Of a DNA stretch of 64,000 nt, positions 58,171 through 64,000 are shown in pieces. The notes below the pieces were generated by a model. That model saw only the letters and a list, made by a program, of their open reading frames with translations, was not told the DNA's origin and searched no databases. The translations under genes were made by a program, and so were the position numbers. The DNA comes from Actinomycetota bacterium (GTDB taxonomy: Bacteria > Actinomycetota > Actinomycetes > Actinomycetales > Microbacteriaceae): positions 1 to 64,000 of the forward strand of contig JAIUOH010000015.1 in assembly GCA_020161315.1 (NCBI GenBank). Reading direction: 5' to 3'. Position 1 is the stretch's first letter; every line of letters begins with the position of its first letter.

Positions 58171-59193
58171 CTAGTCGTGCCGGTGTGGGCCGGGTTTGCG
58201 GTGCCCGGCTGGCTCGATCTGCAGCGTGGTGTGATCCGTCTCAAAGTGGGTGCGCAGGCAGGCCTTCATCTCGTCGAGAATCGCGTGGTACTCGCGCTCG
58301 CCCCACACTTCGTCGGTCACCGTGACGTGAGCCGAGAAGGCTGGCACGCCCGAGGTGATGACCCAGGCGTGCACGTCATGCACCTCGATGACGCCGGGCA
58401 CGGCGAGCATGTGCTCGCGGGCCGCATCGACATCGAAGCCCTTGGGTGAGGCCTCGAGCAGCACGTCGACAACCTCGCGTAGCAGGCTGTAGGCGCGCGG
58501 CAGAATGATGAGCGCAATGAGAATCGACGCAACCTGGTCGACCCAGTTGAAGCCGGTGAGAAGAATCACGAAGCCCGCAATGATTACGGCGCCCGAGCCA
58601 AGCAGATCGCCGAGCACCTCGAGATATGCGCCGCGCACGTTGAGGCTTTCTTTTTGCCCGCTGCTCAGAATGAGCAGTGACACGAGATTTGCGATGCCGC
58701 CTATGATCGCGGTGACGATCATAGGGGTGGTTTGCACCTCGACCTCGCTGCCGAAGCGCTTGATCGCCTCAACGAAGATGAAGATCGCAATGATGCCGAG
58801 CACGACGCCGTTGATGAGCGCCGCGAGCACCTCGACCCGCAGATAGCCGAACGTACGCTTGCTCGTCGCAGGTAGGCTCGCGATGAGGCTCGCGATGAGC
58901 GCGATCGCGATGCCGGTCGCGTCGGTGAGCATGTGGCCCGTGTCGGCGAGCAGCGAGAGTGAGCCCGAGATCAGTGCGCCAACGAACTGTACGACAACCA
59001 CGGTCAACGTAATACACAGGGCGAGGATTAGGCGCTTTCTGTGCTTCGCGGTGCCCGTGGTGCCACCCGCAGCCTGCCCGCTGAGTCCGTGGTCGTGCGA
59101 GTGCCCGTGGCCCGAGCCGTGATCGTCGTCGTGCGGCGCGGCCGGGTGGCCTGCGCTGAACTCGCTCTCGCAGTCGTCTGGCTGGTGGGTCAC
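58171..59193 (-). CDS. Cation diffusion facilitator (zinc/cobalt/cadmium-type) transporter
   Basis: A 340-residue CDF transporter with a His-rich N-terminus (GSGHGHSHDHGL, about 26-37), six membrane segments, metal-site HxxxD (GHMLTDATG) and a later D-x-x-G-D motif (LGDLLGSGAVI). The C-terminal cytoplasmic domain ends EPAGHRKPGPHRHD. GTG start. It exports divalent metals in exchange for protons. Confidence 0.92.
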   Translation of the reverse strand: MTHQPDDCESEFSAGHPAAPHDDDHGSGHGHSHDHGLSGQAAGGTTGTAKHRKRLILALCITLTVVVVQFVGALISGSLSLLADTGHMLTDATGIAIALIASLIASLPATSKRTFGYLRVEVLAALINGVVLGIIAIFIFVEAIKRFGSEVEVQTTPMIVTAIIGGIANLVSLLILSSGQKESLNVRGAYLEVLGDLLGSGAVIIAGFVILLTGFNWVDQVASILIALIILPRAYSLLREVVDVLLEASPKGFDVDAAREHMLAVPGVIEVHDVHAWVITSGVPAFSAHVTVTDEVWGEREYHAILDEMKACLRTHFETDHTTLQIEPAGHRKPGPHRHD

Positions 59194-59255
59194 GATCCTC
59201 GCCTCCTCAAAATTACAGAATGAACCCGGCTTGCTCTCGAATCGTAACGCGCAAT

Positions 59256-61526
59256 CTATGCGGCCACGCTCTTGAAACGGCGAAGCAGCAGGCTGTTGCC
59301 GACCACAAAGACGCTCGAGAACGCCATTGCTGCACCCGCGATCATTGGGTTGAGCAAGCCGAGGGCCGCGAGCGGAATCGCCGCGACGTTGTAGGCGAAG
59401 GCCCAGAAGAGATTGCCCTTGATCGTGCCGAGCGTGCGCCGCGACAGCCTGATTGCGTCTGCCGCGCTTCGCAGGTCGCCGCGCACCAGTGTGATGTCTG
59501 CCGCCTCGATGGCGGCATCGGTGCCCGTGCCCATCGCGAGGCCGAGGTCAGCCTGCGCGAGCGCGGGGGCGTCGTTCACGCCGTCGCCGACCATCGCGAC
59601 CACGCGACCCTCGGCTTGCAGCTGCGCGATCACCGCAACCTTGTCGCCGGGCAACACCTGCGCGTGCACTCGCTCGATGCCGACCTCGCGGGCGATCTGC
59701 TCTGCGACGGTCTGGTTGTCGCCCGTCAGAAGCACGGGCTCGAGCCCGAGCCGCCTGAACTCGGCAATGGCCTCGGCGCTCGTCGGCTTCAGCGAATCTG
59801 CGACCGCCACGACGCCGCGCAGCTGACCGTCCCACGCCGCGAGCACGACTGTCTTGCCGGCCGCTTCGAGCCGCTGTTTCACCTCTGCCGCCTCGGTGCT
59901 CGACGCGATCGCCCAGTCGCGCATGAGCGCGTCGGTGCCGATGAGCACAGGCAAACCATCGACGATGCCACTGACGCCCTTGCCCGCCGTGTTCATGAAC
60001 GACTCGACCTCGGGCAGTCGCTGCTCGGTTTCATCGCTACCGGCCAGCTCTGCCGCAGCACCCCGGGCGATCGCCTGCGCAATGGGGTGCTCCGAGGCTC
60101 CCTCGACCGCGGCGATGAGTCGCAAGAGCTTTGCGCGATCCTCGCCCTGAAATGCAATGACGTCGGTGAGCGACATCTTGCCGCTCGTCACGGTGCCGGT
60201 CTTGTCGAGCACGATGGTGTCGACGCGCTTGGTTGACTCGAGAATCTCGGGGCCCTTGATGAGCACGCCGATTTGCGCACCGCGGCCCGTGCCGACGAGC
60301 AGCGCAGTCGGGGTCGCGAGGCCGAGCGCGCACGGGCACGCGATGATCAGCACGGCGACGGCCGCGGTGAACGCCTGCTCGACGGGGTTGCCCAGCAGCA
60401 GCCAGGTGGCGAGGGTTGCGAGCGAGAGGCCGATCACGATTGGCACGAACACGCCAGAAATGCGGTCGGCGAGGCGCTGCACCTCGGCCTTGCCCGACTG
60501 CGCGTCTTCGACCATCTGCGCCATCTGCGCGAGTTGTGTGTCGCCGCCGACCCGCGTCGCGCGTACTACCAGGCGGCCGCTCGTCGAGACGGTGCCGCCG
60601 GTAGCGGTGTCGCCCGGGCCGACCTCGACAGGCACCGACTCGCCCGTGAGCATCGAGGCGTCGACGGCGCTTAAGCCCAACACGATGACGCCGTCGGTCG
60701 CGATCTTCTCGCCGGGGCGCACCACGAACTCATTGCCGACCTGCAGTTGCTCGATGGGCACGCGGGTCTCGCTGCCGTCTTGCGCAAGGATCGCCACGTC
60801 TTTGGCGCCGAGCTCAAGCAGGGCGCGCAGAGCTGCACCGGCCTGCCGCTTCGATCGCTTTTCGAAGTAGCGGCCCGCAAGCAAGAACATGGTCACGCCC
60901 GCCGCGGTCTCGAGGTAGATGTTGCTGGCGCCATCACTCTGCTGCAGGCCGAACTTGAAGCCGTGCGTCATGCCGGGCATGCCCGCGTGGCCGAAGAAGA
61001 GCGCGTAGAGCGACCACAAAAATGCGGCGATCGTGCCGACCGAGACGAGCGTGTCCATGGTGGCTGCGCCGTGCTTCAGGTTGACCCAGGCGGCGCGGTG
61101 AAATGGCCAGCCCGCCCACACGATCACCGGTGCGGTCAGGGTCAGCGAGAGCCACTGCCAGTACTGAAACTGCAGCGCCGGAATCATCGCCATCGCGATC
61201 ACCGGCACCGAGAGCACGATCGAGCCGATCAGGCGTTGTCGCAGCGCCGCGAGCTCTGGGTCTGCCGGTTCTGCCGATCCTCGCCCCTCGTCATCGGCCG
61301 TGTTTGTGGCAGGAGGTGCCGGCAATGCCGCCGTGTAGCCAGTCTTTTCGACCTCGGCGATGAGTAGCTGAGGGTCGTAACCCTCGGGCACGCTCACACG
61401 AGCCTTCTCGGTGGCGTAGTTGACGCTCGCCTCAACGCCGTCGAGTTTGCCCAGCTTCTTCTCGATGCGGTTCGCGCACGATGCGCACGTCATGCCGCCG
61501 ATCTCGAGCTCTATCGTGGTACTCAT
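59256..61526 (-). CDS. copA: Copper-exporting P1B-type ATPase
   Basis: A 756-residue heavy-metal ATPase with one N-terminal HMA domain (GMTCASC, Cys14/Cys17), eight membrane segments, the membrane CPC motif ([13 protein letters not shown]), phosphorylation site DKTGT and hinge [10 protein letters not shown]. Exports Cu(I). The start overlaps copZ by 4 nt, making a two-gene operon behind a CsoR-type operator. Confidence 0.94.
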   Translation of the reverse strand: MSTTIELEIGGMTCASCANRIEKKLGKLDGVEASVNYATEKARVSVPEGYDPQLLIAEVEKTGYTAALPAPPATNTADDEGRGSAEPADPELAALRQRLIGSIVLSVPVIAMAMIPALQFQYWQWLSLTLTAPVIVWAGWPFHRAAWVNLKHGAATMDTLVSVGTIAAFLWSLYALFFGHAGMPGMTHGFKFGLQQSDGASNIYLETAAGVTMFLLAGRYFEKRSKRQAGAALRALLELGAKDVAILAQDGSETRVPIEQLQVGNEFVVRPGEKIATDGVIVLGLSAVDASMLTGESVPVEVGPGDTATGGTVSTSGRLVVRATRVGGDTQLAQMAQMVEDAQSGKAEVQRLADRISGVFVPIVIGLSLATLATWLLLGNPVEQAFTAAVAVLIIACPCALGLATPTALLVGTGRGAQIGVLIKGPEILESTKRVDTIVLDKTGTVTSGKMSLTDVIAFQGEDRAKLLRLIAAVEGASEHPIAQAIARGAAAELAGSDETEQRLPEVESFMNTAGKGVSGIVDGLPVLIGTDALMRDWAIASSTEAAEVKQRLEAAGKTVVLAAWDGQLRGVVAVADSLKPTSAEAIAEFRRLGLEPVLLTGDNQTVAEQIAREVGIERVHAQVLPGDKVAVIAQLQAEGRVVAMVGDGVNDAPALAQADLGLAMGTGTDAAIEAADITLVRGDLRSAADAIRLSRRTLGTIKGNLFWAFAYNVAAIPLAALGLLNPMIAGAAMAFSSVFVVGNSLLLRRFKSVAA

Positions 61527-61735
61527 GAGGTTCTCACCGCCGCATACCCGGCCTCATCGACGGCGGCGAAGACTGCCGCGTCGTCGAGGGGAGCTTCTGA
61601 GGTGACCGAGAGCCTGCCGGTTTGGGCGCTGACCTCGATGGCGGTCACGCCCGAGATCTGCGCTACCTCTTCGCGCACGTGGCTCTCGCAGCTGCTGCAG
61701 GTCATTCCGGTGACGGTGTACTCGGCGGTGCTCAT
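61523..61735 (-). CDS. copZ: Copper chaperone CopZ
   Basis: A 70-residue HMA-domain protein ([10 protein letters not shown], Cys13/Cys16) that delivers Cu(I) to CopA. First gene of the copper operon. Its full-length beta-alpha-beta-beta-alpha-beta fold is suggested by length. Confidence 0.92.
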   Translation of the reverse strand: MSTAEYTVTGMTCSSCESHVREEVAQISGVTAIEVSAQTGRLSVTSEAPLDDAAVFAAVDEAGYAAVRTS

Positions 61736-61768
61736 GATGATGCCCTTCTATATCTCGTTGTGTCGAGT

Positions 61769-61785
61769 ATACCCCCATGGGGTAT
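61769..61785 (-). promoter_or_regulatory. CsoR-type copper operator upstream of copZ
   Basis: ATACCCCCATGGGGTAT is a palindrome of the CsoR operator type (T-A-C-C-C-C... G-G-G-G-T-A). It lies 34 bp before the copZ start, in the promoter position. No csoR gene is found in the window. Confidence 0.82.
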
Positions 61786-61834
61786 CTATTGGCGATAACT
61801 ACGTGCCCGTCGCGGATATTCCCAACTATCTGAT

Positions 61835-61895
61835 CGCAAGTCGACGCAAATGGGGGTCTCAAGGCTCGCGAGACCCCGAAACGCGACGACTTGCG
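61835..61895. repeat. Two-part palindrome between copZ and glycosyltransferase gene
   Basis: CGCAAGTCG (61835-61843) pairs with CGACTTGCG (61887-61895) and, inside, GGGGTCTC (61853-61860) pairs with GAGACCCC (61870-61877), with 9-base interior loops on both sides. It may be structured RNA, an operator or a mobile palindrome. Confidence 0.65.
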
Positions 61896-61986
61896 AAAGA
61901 AGCTTGGTTGGGGGAGCGGGTGTGTGTGCGGTGTCTGATGTTGGCGCGTGGGATCACCGGGTGCCGCGGCGGTGTAGCGTCGAAGT

Positions 61987-63213
61987 GTGAACCGCACTCA
62001 GCTTGACCTCGCCTTCGTGGTGCTGCACACCTCGCCGCTTGATGAGCCAGGCACGAAAGATGCTGGCGGTATGAATGTCGTGGTGCTCGCGCAAGCCGCC
62101 GAGCTTGCGCGCCTCGGGCACCGCGTGCGGTTGATCACGCGTCGCAGCGACCCTGCACAGCCGGACGAGGTCGAGATCGAGCCAGGGCTCACTGTGCACC
62201 ACCTCGACGCGGGGCCCGCGAGGTTGCTTGCGAAGGGCGAGCATGAGGCGCTGATCGAGTCGTTCGGTGCCGCGCTTCGTGCGCACCTCGAGGAGCGCGC
62301 GACCGACGTGCTGCACGCCGAGCACTGGTACTCGGGCCTCGCGGCGCTTCCGGCGGCCCATGAGCTTGGCATTCCGCTTGTGCAGAGTTACCACTCGATC
62401 GCCGCAGCAGCGCATACCCCCCTGGGGCACGGAGAGCGCCCCGAGGCTCCGGGCAGGCTCGAGGGTGAGCGTCGCCTCGCGAGCGAGGCCGACCTGGTCA
62501 TCACCGTGAGCGAGGCCGAAAAGCGCACGGTGCTCGAACGCCTCGGAGGTGACCCCGCTCGGGTGCGCGTGGTCTGGCCCGGGGTCAACACCGACCTGTT
62601 TCGACCCTGCGGCGGGCCAGAGTGCGAAGAGCGATCTGCATGGCTCGAACACGGTGGGCGGCCCGAGGTGCTCGTCGCTGGTCGCCTCGACCCTCTGAAG
62701 CGCTTCGACCTCGCGATCGCCGCGGTTGCCTCGATCGACCCGTCGCGCCGACCACTGCTGCGTATCGTGGGTGCACCACCACCCGACGGGGAAGCCTACG
62801 CGCGTTCGCTGCACGAGGCTGTCGCCGATGCGAGCATGCTCGCGACCACCTCGTTCGACGGGGCGCTGCGTCGCTCTGAGCTTGCCTCGCGTCTGCGGGT
62901 CGCGACCATCGTGCTGGTGCCTTCGCACTCAGAGACTTACGGGCTCGTTGCGCTCGAGGCGGCGGCGTCTGGTGTGCCCGTGATTGCGGCGCGCACGGGC
63001 GGCCTCTGCGAGGCGGTCGTCGATGGTGAGACCGGCGTGCTGATCGCGAGCGAAGACCCGGCAGACTGGGCGGCCGAGATCAAGGGCCTGCTGGGTGACA
63101 CCGAGCGTGCGGCTCGCATGGGTGCTGCCGCTCGTGACCACGCGCTGCGGCACAGCTGGCAGCAGTCGACGGCTCGGTTGGTTGACGTGTATCTCGAGTT
63201 GTTGGGGCGGTAG
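61987..63213 (+). CDS. GT4-family glycosyltransferase (MshA-like)
   Basis: A 408-residue glycosyltransferase of the GT4 fold. The N-terminal DAGGMNVVVLAQAAELARLGH and the C-terminal VPSHSETYGLVALEAAASGVPVIAA (E-x7-E motif) are clear, with VAGRLDPLKRFDLAI between. Close in pattern to MshA, the first enzyme of mycothiol synthesis, but other GT4 roles are possible. GTG start. Confidence 0.85.
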   Translation: MNRTQLDLAFVVLHTSPLDEPGTKDAGGMNVVVLAQAAELARLGHRVRLITRRSDPAQPDEVEIEPGLTVHHLDAGPARLLAKGEHEALIESFGAALRAHLEERATDVLHAEHWYSGLAALPAAHELGIPLVQSYHSIAAAAHTPLGHGERPEAPGRLEGERRLASEADLVITVSEAEKRTVLERLGGDPARVRVVWPGVNTDLFRPCGGPECEERSAWLEHGGRPEVLVAGRLDPLKRFDLAIAAVASIDPSRRPLLRIVGAPPPDGEAYARSLHEAVADASMLATTSFDGALRRSELASRLRVATIVLVPSHSETYGLVALEAAASGVPVIAARTGGLCEAVVDGETGVLIASEDPADWAAEIKGLLGDTERAARMGAAARDHALRHSWQQSTARLVDVYLELLGR

Positions 63214-63290
63214 CCCGCTCATCTCGTCGAGGGCACCGCCGACGGCGATGCGGTGGTGGTCAGCGAGTAGCCTGCGGCGCTGGCGAAGCG

Positions 63291-64000
63291 CTATTGGCCG
63301 AGCAACTGGGCGGCGAGCTGCAGCAACTGCACCTCGCTGCCCTTTCGGCCGATCAGCTGCAGGCCGCGGGGCAGGCCCGCTGCGTCTGACGCGATCGGCA
63401 CCGTGATCGCGGGCAGCCCGGTCACGTTGACCATCGAGGTTTGCGGAGCCCATTCACACTGCAGGCGGTAGTCGCCCTCGGGGCCGAGCCCCCAGAACTC
63501 ACCGACCCGCGGCGGGGCAAAGGCGAGGGCCGGAGTCAGTACGATGTCGTACCCGCCCCACTGCTCGGTCGCGCTGCGGGCAAAGTCGTGCAGTCGGGCG
63601 ACGCTTTCTGCGATGTGCTGCGATGTTGCCCCGCGCGCACGCCGCAAAAACCACTGCGCCAGCTCGCCGAGATTGGCCTCTGCCTCGGCAGAGAGCGGCA
63701 CCCTCGTAAGGGCCTGGGTCCAGACCGTGGTGAAGGCGTCGGGGTAGCTGGTGCCATAGCCGAAACTGGCCTGTTCTGGGCGGTGGCCGGCCTGCTCAAG
63801 CCGCGCTGCCGCCTCGTGTAGCGCGTCGGTCGCGGCTTTGTCGAAGAGGATCGCCATCTCTGATGCAAACGGAGAGTCGAGGCTGATGCCGATGCGCAGG
63901 CCGCTGAGGTCGTGGGCGCGGTCGAGTGCGTTTAGGGAGGGCTCGTCGGTGCGACCGAGCGCGGCGTCGAAGAAGAGCGCAGCGTCGCGGACGGTGCGGG
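63291..64000 (-). CDS. Amidase, 3' part (gene runs off the window)
   Basis: The C-terminal part of an amidase-signature enzyme (GatA-like). The reading frame is open through to the window end, and the residues before the first ATG (RTVRDAALFFDAALGRTD, then SGLRIGISLDSPFA) fit the family. DIVLTPALAFAPPRVGEF, TSMVNVTGLPAITVPI and LPRGLQLIGRKGSEVQLLQLA mark the C-terminus. The catalytic Ser-Ser-Lys region is outside the window. Confidence 0.85.
   Translation of the reverse strand, partial: RTVRDAALFFDAALGRTDEPSLNALDRAHDLSGLRIGISLDSPFASEMAILFDKAATDALHEAAARLEQAGHRPEQASFGYGTSYPDAFTTVWTQALTRVPLSAEAEANLGELAQWFLRRARGATSQHIAESVARLHDFARSATEQWGGYDIVLTPALAFAPPRVGEFWGLGPEGDYRLQCEWAPQTSMVNVTGLPAITVPIASDAAGLPRGLQLIGRKGSEVQLLQLAAQLLGQ

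Overview
The window is the replication-origin region of a high-GC Gram-positive chromosome. Gene content and order (tRNA-Ile, a DUF3566 protein, gyrA, gyrB, dciA-like, recF, dnaN, dnaA, rpmH, rnpA, yidD, yidC, khpB, rsmG, parA, parB, later trxA/trxB and rpsF-ssb-rpsR-rplI-dnaB) fit an actinobacterium of the order Micrococcales, most likely Microbacteriaceae (Leucobacter-like). The family is inferred from synteny and protein character, not from a database search.

Layout. 1-10.2 kb: leftward replication genes. The dnaN-dnaA gap (8.3-8.7 kb) holds several DnaA boxes and an AT-rich stretch, the best oriC candidate; the dnaA-rpmH gap has further boxes. 10.5-15.5 kb: rightward rpmH-parB, with two perfect parS sites inside recF and a third touching the rsmG start. 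15.5-18.7 kb: leftward accessory locus with a small helical protein, a WXG100-like secreted-protein candidate and a partly duplicated, partly broken lipoprotein family. 18.9-26.1 kb: a monooxygenase/BASS transporter/dehydrogenase operon, then an APC permease with a short KdpD-like kinase and a KdpE-like regulator. 26.2-35.3 kb: trxA, trxB, a DUF6049-like protein, a CCA-adding-type nucleotidyltransferase, a PIG-L deacetylase, a proline-rich membrane protein and the ribosomal/ssb operon. 35.2-37.2 kb: a second dense DnaA-box cluster followed by dnaB. 37.3-46.4 kb: small membrane proteins, purB, a second WXG100-like locus, a low-molecular-weight tyrosine phosphatase and a VIT-family transporter. 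46.6-54.9 kb: a three-gene 2-oxoacid dehydrogenase operon, a phytoene-desaturase-like oxidoreductase and malic enzyme. 54.9-64 kb: aquaporin, a third WXG100-like locus, a cation diffusion facilitator, copA-copZ with a CsoR-type operator, a GT4 glycosyltransferase and the 3' part of an amidase gene.

The best candidate for an undescribed system is the set of three scattered, leftward loci at 15.5-18.7, 41.9-43.8 and 55.8-58.0 kb. Each pairs small helical proteins with a roughly 360-400-residue protein carrying a WXG100/ESX-like helical hairpin and ends in one or more lipoproteins or a membrane-anchored protein. The large proteins of the first two loci have unrelated N-termini but share a C-terminal domain of about 165 residues ending in Q-x-I-x-W-T-E. 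Fragments of that tail lie stranded after the lipoprotein genes of the first locus, which suggests rearrangement of the polymorphic-toxin or secreted-effector kind. No type VII secretion machinery is encoded in the window, so secretion and toxicity are inference.

Second in interest is the DnaA-box cluster ahead of dnaB, a plausible initiator-titration site or DnaA-controlled promoter about 27 kb from oriC.
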